Part shown: positions 35,314-47,100 of the stretch, piece after piece
Layout of the letters: each line of letters starts with the position of its first letter
How positions within the stretch are numbered: position 1 is the first letter of the stretch
NCBI RefSeq assembly: GCF_001653235.2
Contig: NC_035791.1
Span: 3,968,001-4,032,000, forward strand
Source: Pochonia chlamydosporia 170
Lineage: Eukaryota; Ascomycota; Sordariomycetes; Hypocreales; Clavicipitaceae
Direction: 5' to 3'
DNA: 64,000 nt
Translations under genes and position numbers: made by a program
The notes under the pieces: model-generated
What the model was told of the DNA's origin: nothing
Databases searched by the model: none
The model's input: the letters and a program-made list of their open reading frames with translations, nothing else

Positions 35314-36006
35314 ATGACTCCCGAGCAGCTTGCTAGGAAACGGGAAAACGACCGCAACGCTCAACGAGCCATACGGGCTAGAACAAAGGCACAAATCTCT
35401 CAACTTCAAGCAGAACTGGACGCGCTCAAAAGCACACCACACGCCTGCTGCAGGGCACTCCAGTTACGGAACCAAGAACTTGAGTGTGAAGTGGCACTGA
35501 TGAAGCAGAGCCTGCAAGCCACATCCACACATAATGCCACGGTCCCAACTCAAGCAGCCTGGCACGGATGTGTCAACAACACTCCCAAAGTCACGGAGGA
35601 GATGAAAGTTCCCAACATGGGAAGTTTCAACAGCAACTTGGAGATGAAAAGCGGTGGGCCTGCAGGAATCTTGCCTTCGTCTTTGCCCGTTGGCTGTGGC
35701 GCATCTGGCGTGGATCTCACTGGAATGTCAATGCTTTGTCCAGAATGCGGACAGGTGAGCAAAAGTGCTGCTTTGCAAAACCACACGGTCACCCCTTACA
35801 CTGAAGGTAGTACCGCCAGTGAAGTTAGCTATGGAACGGCGAGTGCGGAACCAATGTGTCCGCTAGCAAATACTTGGATGGGGAATTTGGAAGCAATGGA
35901 GACGGGTTATGGGAATGCTGGGCCGAATCTGGAAGAACCGATAACTTGGGAGATTGAAAACATGGCGTCTTTAAGTCATACACATAAACCCCCCTTTCAG
36001 CAATAA
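35314..36006 (+). CDS. Second bZIP transcription factor, paralogue of the gene at 21614
   Basis: Single-exon model encoding 230 aa. The basic region lies at the very N-terminus: PEQLARKRENDRNAQRAIRA (about residues 3-22), then a coiled coil ISQLQAELDAL and, after a gap, LQLRNQELECEVALMKQSL. As in the first bZIP, Asp (D13, with R21) stands where N-x7-R bZIPs have Asn. The C-terminal half holds a CPECG motif and acidic and aromatic residues that could activate transcription. The paralogue has about 25 residues before the equivalent Pro, encoded partly by a separate exon. Upstream here a short frame (about 35179) ends in a similar GKRR, but I see no good donor after it. The annotated start may therefore be internal, or the 5' exon has been lost. 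DNA binding should survive; full function is uncertain. Confidence 0.75.
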   Translation: MTPEQLARKRENDRNAQRAIRARTKAQISQLQAELDALKSTPHACCRALQLRNQELECEVALMKQSLQATSTHNATVPTQAAWHGCVNNTPKVTEEMKVPNMGSFNSNLEMKSGGPAGILPSSLPVGCGASGVDLTGMSMLCPECGQVSKSAALQNHTVTPYTEGSTASEVSYGTASAEPMCPLANTWMGNLEAMETGYGNAGPNLEEPITWEIENMASLSHTHKPPFQQ

Positions 36007-36593
36007 CACGAAATGACAACACCAATATAAAGCAACCTTTGACAGCTCAACCCGTATCATATCACATCTATTACAATGTGCAAGTATCAAGAAAGTGACC
36101 TCGGCAAGACATGTTGGCAACTTCGAGAATTCTTCTGACCATGAAAAATTCACAACTTGGGGTCGCCAAAGTTATCCCATGTCGTCACGTTCTAGGCTGA
36201 TTTGAGTACAGAACTCGAATGTCAGATAACAAAACAAACACCAACACCTTGGGAAATGGTCAGTGACGGGTCAAGATGTTCAATTCAGTTATAACCGGAC
36301 CCGCCTGGAGCGCTTAGCATGAGATATATGTATATTGTAAATCGCTTTCCGCTACCGAGCTATAACGAGGCACGGCGAAAACTCAGCTGCCACCATCAAC
36401 AAATCAGCTATTTTCTGCGCATTCCCGGCAGGACTGTCAGCGGCAAAACAAAATATTTAAAGACATGGAACAAATGTGGCTCCTTCGGCCACATCGACTT
36501 CATGAACGGCGGTTGTGAAGGACGGACGATCATCCCACACCTGATGTGTAGTGATAGTGATCTGCCGCCGTGGTATACCTTTTCCACTGCATT
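36007..36593. other. Intergenic 3' region of two convergent genes
   Basis: Holds the 3' ends of the bZIP gene (plus) and the F-box gene (minus). The open frame at 36319-36732 overlaps the F-box gene end on the other strand and is not supported. Confidence 0.5.
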
Positions 36594-37803
36594 CTACCAC
36601 ACCCTTCTGTGCTCTCTGCACAGCTCCTCACGCCAGTCGGTTCCACAATTAGATTCATATATCTTAGCCATCTCCTGGGCAACCTCCTCGCTCGCATCGG
36701 TCCACTCTTCTCCATTGGCAGTTTTTTCCTGATGGCTGGCGAGGGTTGTAATGTCGAAACAATGACCTGCCCATACTCCTCTGCAGATATTCGTGGTATC
36801 CATCATGCTACAAGAGTCATCCGATGACCAGCAAATTCGCGACAGGAGTACTTCGCCGAATCCCAGCACGTCTATGTCCGGGCCGTGGATGAATTCCGGC
36901 TTCAAGGCGATGGCTTCTGCACGGACAAACTCCCGCGTGGTAAGGTTTCGCAGAATCCACGATTGATCAGTTTTGGGCCATGCTCGATACTGCCGCAGCC
37001 AATCGGGTAGTTTTTCTAGTATATAATTCAAAGCAGCCTTCTCGGGTTCCCGTAAGTGTAAGAAATAACACCTTAAATCTCGTACCTCATCGCCTAAATC
37101 GCAGTCTTTTGGAGAACGAGATACGTCAGGTAACGTGAAGTCATAAAGCGTGCAAAGTGATCTGACTTCGTATTCTTCTTCACCTTCATCATAAATTTCA
37201 AATTTTTCTTTGCCGAGGGCTTCCACCTCTGCCTTCGAGAAAAGCCCGGGGGGGGTAGTCGTTTTCTTTGATGTATTCTCCAACACAGACGATATTTTGA
37301 CCAGCCCAAGGAGCTTGACGGTCCCGGATGTAAATAAGTACCTCTTCTACGGCAATATCACAAAAATACCGGTTGACCAGTCCAAGTGTAACAATATCTC
37401 TGACGGACTCCATATGGAAGAAAATATGCCGATGGAGCTCAGTTGGAAGGTCAGAAAAGGTGACTGGTCGAGATTTGAGAGGGTTATTTCCGTAACAAGC
37501 CTTTTTGGAGGCTTGAGTGTCGTTTTCCGGTGTTTCAGCGTCAGCTTTGCGTTTGACAGCGACATTGACGGCAATATTGACGGCTTTCGTCGCATCATGG
37601 CAGGTACTCTTGGCAGGGAGGTTATTTACGGTGACTCGAGGGTCGACAGTTGTTTGCTTTCGTGTAAACTCGTGTCGAGGGATGACGGTCAGTAATTCGA
37701 TAAGCTCTTTGGCAGAGCCATCAAAAACCATCTCTCCAAGTTTGCCTCCCCAGCTCAAAGTGAGCCTTTGGCGAGGTGCCACAAACGTAAAGAGCTGTCC
37801 CAT
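36594..37803 (-). pseudogene. F-box protein gene with a +1 frameshift in a homopolymer run
   Basis: About 400 codons in two frames. The first (37803 to about 37250) begins with the typical fungal opening MGQLFTFVAPRQRLTLSWGG. After a Lys/Asp-rich linker it has an F-box: FSDLPTELHRHIFFHMESV through DIVTLGLVNRYFCDIAVEE (about residues 115-150), followed by APWAGQNIVCVGEYIKENDYPP. At 37248-37255 (eight G on the plus strand) the frame changes. The next frame resumes with the expected PPGLFSKAEVEAL and runs to a stop at 36594. Homologous proteins read through this point in one frame, as I recall, so one extra base explains the break. F-box proteins recruit substrates to SCF ubiquitin ligases; the substrate here is unknown. 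Either the gene is recently broken or the run length is a sequencing error; everything else looks intact. Confidence 0.8.
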
Positions 37804-38415
37804 GTTGGAACCTGCAATGCCGGCTGTGGCAGGTATTCTTCCGTTGCTGAATATGCAATAACATCAAAGATTGTTCTGGGTGAACAGTCGAGCAGAAAGA
37901 TTCACGCAATTTACAGTTCAGAGTTTTTCACTTGAGAAAAATAGTGCCGGAAGAAATTCATGGTGCACTTCACACAAGCAGCTGGCAAGTGCACCAGCAC
38001 GTGATGGCAACTTGAGCAGTGAATTTCGTCAGTCACGCGTCAACTACTTGTTCGCACCCTAATGTAAAGTTTATTTCGGGTACCAAAGGAATATCTTTTT
38101 CGTACAAAGGCACAGATTCCGTCCAAGTCTAGGGTTCTCGTCCTCCGGGCAACATTTTGATACCCTGCTTGGTGTTAGCTCCTCCCACAGACTACCACCT
38201 CATCTCCTTTCTTAACACTTGGACTTCTGGTACCGTACTCCAAAGTCCGCCCTCAAATCAGCGGGAGACAAGCAACTTCTGTTTGTAGTCTGTGGTTTTG
38301 ATAAAGCTAACACCTCTTAAGTCGAGCCTACTCCGAGATGTGGCCTTGCTGACTTGGTGATAAAGCGCAACGGCAGAGAGTATCACGTCACAGTGTCCCC
38401 CGCGTAACCTCTCTC
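37804..38415. other. Intergenic region upstream of the F-box gene
   Basis: 0.6 kb containing the F-box gene promoter and the 3' end of the secreted-protein gene on the same strand. No other feature seen. Confidence 0.5.
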
Positions 38416-39174
38416 CTATCCGTCAACCCGTTTCACGTCCCTGTCAAAATCCATACTACCAGGGAAAGGGGCGTATTTCGTCCAATCAATAGCAGATACA
38501 TTCTTGTAACAGTCCACTCTCTGCACAAAGGCATGGTTGGCCATATCGTGATGGGAAACCGGCATGAGCGGCGTGCACTGAGGTATCAACCGAACAGGAA
38601 CACACTCCTTGGGTATTTGCGTCTCGTCACGGTCAGTATTAGGGTCCTGGAACGACCTCATTATCATAGCATGCGCGAAGCCCCTGTGGCCAATCGGCTC
38701 CTTGCAGACGGCTAGCATTTCCAGCTGGAGCACAGCATACGGCGATGGAGCCCTGGAGATAGAAAGTCCAAGGTCGCCAATGCCAGGGTTCAATCTGAGG
38801 CTGTATTTGATATGCCTTGTTAGGATCTCACGACGCACCCACATGCCATACGGAACAACTGGCCACGCGCCGCCATCCGAGACTATCCCGACTTCGCCGT
38901 ATTTGAGGTCCCTGTCAGTTCCGTTCTGGTAGAATATACGCGATAACCCTTTTTCGATGCCAAGTATATAATTTAACTGGCCGAGGAAGATGGCCTCGAT
39001 AGGCTGCCCGTGAACCTTGTTGGCGAGATGGCGGGGGTACCAATCCGTAACGTTGGCGATAAGGTGGAAACCTCGGGAAGAGGACTTCTCAGGGTATTTA
39101 GGTGTATTGTGAGCGTCCATAGAAGAGGCGATGGAGAGGCCAAAAAGTGCCACAAGTGCTGCGATGAGACGCAT
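38416..39174 (-). CDS. Secreted DUF7907-type protein
   Basis: Single exon, 252 aa. I use the ATG at 39174 because it starts a clear signal peptide (MRLIAALVALFGLSIASS); the frame is open 32 codons further up, but that extension is not leader-like. The mature protein starts with a short linker and then SSRGFHLIANVTD, the opening typical of the fungal DUF7907 family. It continues with a beta-rich pattern including ILGIEKGLSRIFYQNGTD, VPYGMWVRR and LGLSISRAPSPYAVLQLEMLAVCKEP. N-glycosylation sequons are present (NVT, NGT, NVS). Cysteines are few. Family members are predicted secreted fungal proteins of unknown function. The gene appears intact and isolated, with a 4-kb gene-free region upstream. 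Confidence 0.82.
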   Translation of the reverse strand: MRLIAALVALFGLSIASSMDAHNTPKYPEKSSSRGFHLIANVTDWYPRHLANKVHGQPIEAIFLGQLNYILGIEKGLSRIFYQNGTDRDLKYGEVGIVSDGGAWPVVPYGMWVRREILTRHIKYSLRLNPGIGDLGLSISRAPSPYAVLQLEMLAVCKEPIGHRGFAHAMIMRSFQDPNTDRDETQIPKECVPVRLIPQCTPLMPVSHHDMANHAFVQRVDCYKNVSAIDWTKYAPFPGSMDFDRDVKRVDG

Positions 39175-41823
39175 GGTGGGGATGTTTTCAAGTTGTTTAG
39201 ACTGACGACAGGCTGGAACGTAGGTCCATAAGCTGGTTACGAAGCACCCTTTATAGACCAGAGATGACACATACTTGAAAAAGGTTTGGGTTGGACAACA
39301 AAGTTCGTTCGATCTTCATAGTTGCAAGTAAGCGTGATGAAAATTGAGCGCTAAAATTCCAGCTCTGTGCTATATTAGAGCCAATTTGATGTCTAAAAGT
39401 GCCAACGGCTGCTGAAATCCCAAGATACTGCCTTAAAATTCCAATATAATAGTTTGCTTACAATCTAGCACTTTAAAACTTGTAATTGTGGTGGTATAGT
39501 AGTAATATAGATGCACGTAAAAGCATGTAGATGTGTAGTGCCTGTCTAATTCCCCTGCTAATTTTACATTCGTTTGAGAATTTGAGTTGAAGATGCCCTC
39601 TATGGCAAAGGATAGAAGTCTGCAGTATTGTGTCAAATCTTTTTTCGCGGCGCCTAGTTGCTTTTGGCACCACTTTAGCACCAGACCTTCTGGCACCAGA
39701 CTCCAGATGGCCATCAGCAACGTGGCACCATTGAAACATCACCCGCAGTGCAGGGTTCAATTCTTTCCAATGGTATACTTGGAGTGATATTTCCGTCTGG
39801 GCTAGGAGCATATCATTCTTACGTCGGCACAAGGTGTATAAGTGCTGATTCGGTACAACTTGTACGTCGCAACGCCTCACAATAAGGATCACGATGATCA
39901 ACCGCCAACAGGCTCATCTATAAATGGTGTCTCCATTTCGTGAAAAAACATGTAGTCTTGTAACTACTCGCTAAGGGTGACCATATCATTTGCTCTTCAT
40001 CTTTCAGGGGATAAAGTGGCCGCCAGTCAGCATTCGACAGCAACTTGGGTCTCACTAATCTCATGTGATAACACGGCACCCCGGGTTTAAACTCAGCAGA
40101 GTAGACATATACAGAATAACCATGTTGAAATCTCATAGGTCCGTCCTTTTCCAGCTTGAAACACGCTATATCAGCCCCAGTGCCTGATTAATCCTGCACA
40201 TTCTGAGGTCGCACTCTACAACCCCATACGTTTGCTCAACACAGACTGTGCAAGCTGCCGGATGCAACATATCGTCGTATACTCCATAAAAATCGGAAAA
40301 TTTGAAGCTTCTGCAACTATATATAAACTCAGGTGGGTATAGTTCAAGCTATTAAATTTAGACTAGCTTCTTCCATGTGTAACTTCAGCCACAACTCTGT
40401 CGACGGAGTACCTACCGTGTCGCGGTAACAACCCTCGCATCCGCACCCAATTAATCTGTTCATGATGGAGAATTTGCACACGACAAATTTCCCATTAAGC
40501 CGATGTAAATACATTGTATCCGACGAAAGTTTTAGCTGAAGTTGCACTGCCAAAGTGTCGCTCCCACGGTATCATCGTGCGTTTCACGGGTGTGTGTAAG
40601 GAGTTGATGGCGGACCTTTGTGCGCAGTGTTCATCATCCACAGCCAGGGAAAAAATGGAATTTCAAGCTAGGTAGCCAACTGTTGAGCTTCTCTCTAGCC
40701 ATCGCGGCCCTTTTCACAGTTTTCTACATTTACGAGTTGTGGATCTTGTCTTAACCTTCATAAATTAAAGTTTGTTGCTAAGGAGCACACAAAACTGGCT
40801 CTGGACTCCTAGATATCCGGGGTATGAAGAAAACTGGGTAATACTCAAGAATTACTAATACTTAACATTGAAGTAAACTTGGCATGTTTCTCGATCGGAT
40901 TACCGACCGTGCGTACAAAGCACGAGTTTAACGCATCGCGGCAAAAGCGCCAGCAGGGCTACAGACTGGCCACGACTGGGCCAGACTAGCCTCTCACCGA
41001 CGGACCTGCTGCCAGTAATTCACCTACACTCAGAAACTAATCGTCTGCATCACAGGAATGCGGCCACCTTGGAGGGACGGAGACCATCCGATGAGTTTGC
41101 AAAAACCCCTCAGCCAAGCACATTTTGGGCTATAGCCCCAGGGGCCAGGAAAGCCTGTAATCGAGAATAAAAGCTCCCAACAAAGTATATCACGAACATC
41201 ATTCCTGGATCAGCCAATGAGCTGTCTGGTCCTCGATGTCAGATCGTGGCGGCAGCGCCACAAGCAGCCAAGTGTTGCACTCGAAGTGAGTTGTGTGTGA
41301 ACGGTCGCAAGGCAGGGTCGCAGCACGAGGGCATTTGCGGTGCTATTTGGACGGACGCGGGCCATTTTGTGTGACAATTTAGGGGAAAGGAGTAGCAGTA
41401 AAGTTGCAATGGTTCATGCCGTCCCAATACATGAATCTACAACCTTGATGGTTGACGAGACTGGCAATCATGACCAAGGAGTACCATTGGCTAAAGGCAC
41501 AGGTAGTGAGTGAAGCTGAAACGGCGAGCGGGCTCCTTGAATTGATACTACAGTACGGTCTGGGTACTTCTCAATAGCCACGCCATGTACGTGTACGAGG
41601 CTCACATTTTCATACTCCAATAACATTGAGGTCAATCAATCAGGGTATCCGGCTGGTCGTGGACTCGTGGGGGTTCACGCTGATCACTGGTAACATCGGC
41701 CGAGTGACTTTGGGCGACGGAGTTTCGAACGGCCCAGAACTGCGTTGGATTTGAGAAAACTGCCGCACAAAAATGCATCTCAGCTCACAGAATACGACGA
41801 AAACTGTCAATCTGTGAGCTTTC

Positions 41824-41852
<29 letters not shown>
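41824..41852. repeat. Poly(A) homopolymer tract, 29 bp
   Basis: An uninterrupted run of 29 A. No retroelement coding sequence or flanking target duplication is visible beside it, so it is called only as a simple repeat. Confidence 0.9.
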
Positions 41853-41856
<4 letters not shown>

Positions 41857-43252
41857 CGCAAACATCCCCTCATGAAATGAAGAAATGATGCTGGGCCGCG
41901 ATGATTGATGCTGGTGGTCGTGCAATCAATGACATGATTCGATACATCAGCCCTACTTTACATGTACCTTGACTGCCTGATTCGGAAATACCGGCTCACA
42001 CACCGGCATTTGCACGGATATCCAGCAAAAGGGTGTGATGCCTATCCATCCATCCGTTACCCTCATCCCGTCTCATTACGGCCTGCATCCCAATAACGGT
42101 GCTTAGAAATGCCGGGGGCACGAAAGCTTTTGCGCAACATCCCATCCAGTGCGATTCATCCAATCAATCAATGCACCGCTCTCCACCGCTCCCATCGGCG
42201 CACTGGGCCGCATCATGATCGCAATTTCACCAGACAGCCGCATTATCTCGGCGGAAAGAGTGGATGACTACCATGCCACCATCCAGGATGAGATGAGTCT
42301 TGCTTCTTGAATGTCTGGCATCTCCACCAGCAACCTTGGAAATAATTCACACTTGACGCCTTCCCCTCCCCTCCAATGTCACCCACCTCAACTTGGTTCG
42401 TAACCTTGCAGAAGGCTTGTCTCGGATGATAGGTGCTCTGACTCCGGGCCATAACTAGCAAATCTGCCAGGGCCATACCGTGTTTGTCTACTCCGTCATC
42501 AGTCTCGTGCGAGCTAGTTCAACAGTTGATTGCTCCTGTGGTTAGCGTGCGCAACCAAGAGGTGATAGCTCGGAATACACTCATACGACACGTACGCCGT
42601 TAGTCCGACAAAGCAACGACTTGGTGCTCGTATGCCAGGTGTCGCTTGGGCTGGCATTGGGCATTGGAATTAAAACGCTTGAAGGAGGTGGCAGGGCAGT
42701 ACGAACCAGCAAATTTGTACTTGTAGCGTTCCACCAGACAGACCGAAAGCTTGACACCAAAGAGGCCAAAGATGGATAGGTAACCACACACGTTTTTTGA
42801 GTTTGTTCCCTTTCCACTCCAAAACTGTAGCTGCAACGCTGTGACCCCTACAATACATTTTTTGCCTAGTACTCACTCGTCATGGGCTGGTACTCTGGAA
42901 CTACTTGCTTGTCTAAAAGCCGATGCCGTGATGGTCCCGGTTCCACTCCCGTCCCACACAGACATCGGATCGACAGCCAGTTGGCATCGGCAGCGCAGGC
43001 ATGAGACCCTCGAGAGGATGAGGAAATCAAGGCGTGGGTGGTATGGATGGGTATGGCTAGTCATGGCGTGGGATGGGTAGGGAGAGACATTTAAAAGGAA
43101 TCAAGGCCCGAATGGAGAATTCCTGACCCAAGATCCTTGTTCTGGCAGATTTAATTTTTTTTTTTTTTCTTTCCCTCTGCCTTATTACAGACCCTGGTCC
43201 TGGGCAAGTTCCTTTTCACGATACGTCGAACACGACTACGTGTGGACAGTAG

Positions 43253-43260
43253 TATAAATA
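43253..43260 (+). promoter_or_regulatory. TATA box of the gene at 43334
   Basis: TATAAATA located 74-81 bp before the start codon, with a pyrimidine-rich stretch (CATCCTCGCAACTAGACTCTC) after it that fits a fungal transcription start. The spacing supports a short 5' UTR. Confidence 0.55.
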
Positions 43261-43333
43261 ATCCCGGTGTCCATCCTCGCAACTAGACTCTCATCTCAGA
43301 CTCACCCGAGAATCATCAGAGCACATACTCACA

Positions 43334-44130
43334 ATGGACTTCCAAGACACTCGTCGACCATCGTCGTCAACGTCCTCTATTACATCTACTTCAACGTGGG
43401 CTTCACACGACGATCCCTCACCCCTAGCAACCTCACGTCGCTCATCTCTACGATTTTTCACGTATCTGCGCCAACGACAACCAAGTACAACGTCGACATC
43501 AAGTCGCACCTGTGAGGGAATGAGCACCGAAGAGACGCGCGAGCTCTGGCGCTGCATGTTGGAGCTGCAGCAGCTATATGGATGTTACAACTCTACGAGA
43601 ATAGACTTGGCGGTAAATGCGGGTGAAGCTGGAATCGACCTGATGCGTAAGTTAGCAAAGTGTTTTTGCTTTCGTGTTTCCATTTTATTCCCATTACGAT
43701 TGATCAATCTCGGCTTCAATGTTTACATAGCTGGGCATTTGATGATGATCACTGCAACCTTCTGTGCGTCGAGTTGCGTCAGGGAGCATCATCAACTGCC
43801 AAAACAGCAACCGGGTGCTGAAGCGAGCCCAAGTGGGGGGATGTTCCAGTGGATACCTTCTGAGTGTGACCCACAGGCAGCCACCAACCGGCCAAATGCC
43901 GTCTGGTCAAGTCTGGTCATCAACAGAATGCAATCGACAGCCAAGTCCAAAGTCTCAGCTAACACGTCCATCTAAATACAGCCAATCCATTCATCATCGA
44001 CACACTCAACGACTCTCTAGTTGACCTCCCCGAAGAAGGATGGGACATGCTGGACCGCTGTTTACAAACCGCGAGAAAACCATCACCGCGGCCAAAGTCC
44101 AAGTGCCAAAACAAGGTCTGGGGTGCCTAA
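43334..44130 (+). CDS. Small conserved-looking protein of unknown function, alternative splicing possible
   Basis: Preferred model: exons 43334-43646 and 43982-44130 joined in phase 1, 153 aa. The N-terminal ~60 residues are Ser/Thr-rich. A helical region follows (EETRELWRCMLELQQLYGCYNSTRIDLAVNAGE), then, from exon 2, NPFIIDTLNDSLVDLPEEGWDMLDRCLQTARK and a basic tail. The intron has a GTAAGT donor and an ATACAG acceptor but is long (335 bp). Part of it, from an acceptor at 43730 (ACATAG), stays open in the same frame to 43975. A different isoform with a longer middle exon, or read-through to a 213-aa product, is therefore possible. A TATA box lies 74 bp upstream. I know of no domain. Confidence rests on the leucine-rich, protein-like text of exon 2 and correct phases. 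Confidence 0.55.
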
Positions 44131-47100
44131 GTCACGGCGACCCCTCGACTGCGACAACTTGAACAATTCGATTGTTTCGGAATTTTTCTTCAGGAGATTT
44201 TTATCATCTTTTCCTTTCTGTCTCAAGAGTAATGGTTATTGCGCTACGCAGCTAAAGTTGGAATGAACCGGTCTGTCTATGCATGGAGTTGGCATTGTGG
44301 CGGATCTCTGAATGGTTGAAGTCAACTCTATTCAACTTGTTTCTTCGATATGGATTTGTTGGCATGTTTGCTTGTTGGTTTAAAAGCACGGCGATACCCC
44401 TGTAACTGAGAATGCATCACTAGGTAACCATTTGACATTAATTAGACGTTAATTTGTTGAACACGAGTAACAATGAAAGTGACGAATTCCAAGTCCATAA
44501 GCCTTCACGCCACAATCTTATTAGTTATGAATATCGTATAAGATAATTGCATCTATTGTGTCCAAATCGCCAAAGCTCAATACCTTCAACCCCATTTCGC
44601 CATCCAAAACCTCAAATCTCCAAATAACATCACCACCATGTCAGCCTGACTTCATCACTCGGCCCACGCTCCCGCTCCAGATCACAGGCTAACAATTCTC
44701 ACTCTCAGCGTCGCCACCCTCGGCAATCGGGGCCCGGTCCGATCCACAAACTCATGAAGCCGTTATCGGTCGCAAGTTTACCAGATATAGGAAATCGCCA
44801 ACCCGCCTCAAAAAAAAAATCACGGGAAAACACCGTCACAATGGCGTTACCGGCGATTTTGCTGCAATTTCCATCATCATCGTAAATCCGAGACTTATCT
44901 ACTGCGTTATGCTGGCCCAGTTTCCCATGGCTTACAAAATCACGGCGAGTGAGTAATCGGCTTGACGGGCCAGTAATTGAACTTGTCAAACCCCACGCCC
45001 TTTCTGCCTTTAAAACAGTCTGGGGAATGAATGCAGAGCCCTCACCAGTGCTTGCAAATACGCATCGCCATTTGTCAGCTCTGTGGTGGACGATATTCCC
45101 CGATGATCAATCACTCCAACTGTGTTATTGATGGAGTCATATGCGACGTCATGGTGCCATGCGCATTTCCCCCGCTTCACTAATGTCGCCTGAAACTCTG
45201 CGTTTGGCCCAATGGGGAAATGGGAAGCATATTGAGGCAGATGTAGATTATTTCCGAGGCCGCTCCGCTCTGAGTGCCGGTTTACAACTGTGTTTGGTTC
45301 GTAGTGTTGGTCATTTCGTCACTTGAAGTGTCGATTGCGAGGACCGGAGATTGGCCAGTGGTGCAGCGGTAGTTGAGATAGAGGTTCAAGTATTTTACAA
45401 GTACCTTTTGGTTTCATGTATTTCCCAATTCGGATGCTGTAAAAGTGACAGGATGCTGGTGGTCATGTCGTGATGGCTTCGTACGAGAGTGCCCGTTGGT
45501 CATCCGTCTAACAGTTGGATCTACGTCTCCTGGAAGCCGCATCAGCAACTAAGAGGCATCTTAGCCATTTACTACGCAATGAACTCATCGTCATTGTTTT
45601 ATGTATATTGTAGCACAGCTAACTAGAAAGGTGAAACACATTGTGGGAGGTGGAACTGTCCCAATGTCGATGTAGCTTTGGGAAATGTTGAAGTTCGACC
45701 ATCCCAAAGAGCCTTTTCGTTATATATCCTGTAGCGAGTAGAACACATCTCTCTATCTCCCCGCAAAAGTTCTCAAGAAAAACTCACCGGAAAATATGTG
45801 TCTAATTGTTGGCGGATTTCTTTGTGCCCATTTTGGCCTACCCTATACCAAACCCAAGTTTCAGAGCAAAATGTAGTTACATGTGGTATTGCCAAATTGC
45901 CAATGATACCTCATTCAAGAATTTATTCCACGTAAATCTGAGAGTCAAATACAATACCATGAAGGTATATAACCTGCTTGAAATAAAGACTGGTATTTTC
46001 AATGCTTCGGTACCTGAATTCTGGGCGAATGTGCTTGGGAAACGAGCCAGTGTAATCTCATCTGCCCTCATGATGGACAAACAAGCTACACACCGGCCGG
46101 ATTTGCTTCTAAACCCATATGTTTGTTGTATCAATCTTGGCTCGCACGTTTATAGTTGGTGATTGCACGCTTACTAGCCTAGCTGAAGAACATATTGCCT
46201 CCATTCAAGGTGAATCAGCTCAGGAAAGCATCGAGATCTTACGACGAGCTGCACGATGTGGTCTCTTGCTATTATTATGATACCAGTTTGGTTACGTATT
46301 GGTGTATACTACCAGGGATATGTTACAAAGGGACCAAACGGCGACCAGCTGAAAACCCGCCTGATACTTCTTCGGTTCCCCAAGTTTTAACGGTATGGCT
46401 TCGAAGAACGTCGTATAAGACTTATATTGGGGGTGTCAGGATAACATTGTATCATCCTACAAAAGACTTCCAATCACTCCGGAAGTACTCTTCTCGGCAA
46501 CCGAAAGCGTGTTCAATCAATAGCATCATATCGAGACAGAATGTGGCAAAATGGGCAGCCGGGTCCCTCGTCAAGTAGGCGGAATGACGCTTCGCAATGG
46601 CTTTACCTATTCCATTGGGCTGTTCAATATGGCATGAAATAGATGAACCTGGCAAGGACTTGCTCAAGAAAGTATTGTACTCGGGGCAAGCTATCTGTTT
46701 CAAAACCACCGTTTCAAAACCAACGAGCTGTAAGTGTGGGATCCTCCAGGTGAAAGCGGCCAAGTGTACTCCGTGCTGTGAAGCATTCTCAATATTCCAA
46801 GTCTTGAACCGCTTCTGTTGTATGCGAGACAGCGGATCCATCGTCCACGCCTACGTAAGTCTCTTCCCAAGGGGCAATCTCTTGATGTTCCTCGTTAAAT
46901 ATAATGACAACCATTAAGCCAGTAGCTTTGTTGGCAATTCCAAATTGCAACGCAAGGCTATTGGTTGCAGCCCCAAGTCCTGCAAGTCCTCATCTTTCGG
47001 GGTCTCGCAACTACAAAGATGGTATACCATTGTGCCAGACTCATACATCATCTGATTGCCCTCAATAGCCGAATGATAACCAGCCAAAGGGTAGTGGGCA

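Larger units (their letters stand above)
39175..43333. other. Long gene-free region with a poly(A) tract
   Basis: 4.2 kb upstream of both flanking genes. Contains a 29-A run (41824-41852) and a short T run (about 43156-43168). Many minus-strand frames of 60-140 codons occur, but none shows a domain, leader or consistent splice sites. Part of it must be the promoter of the 43334 gene. Confidence 0.45.

Noticed and set aside
41824..41852. Poly(A) run as the tail of a retroposed element
   Set aside because: No coding remnant, target-site duplication or element end is visible next to it.
43291..43557. Minus-strand frame opposite exon 1 of the 43334 gene
   Set aside because: It is antisense to a Ser/Thr-rich exon, which tends to produce open complementary frames; the TATA box and splice phases support the plus strand.
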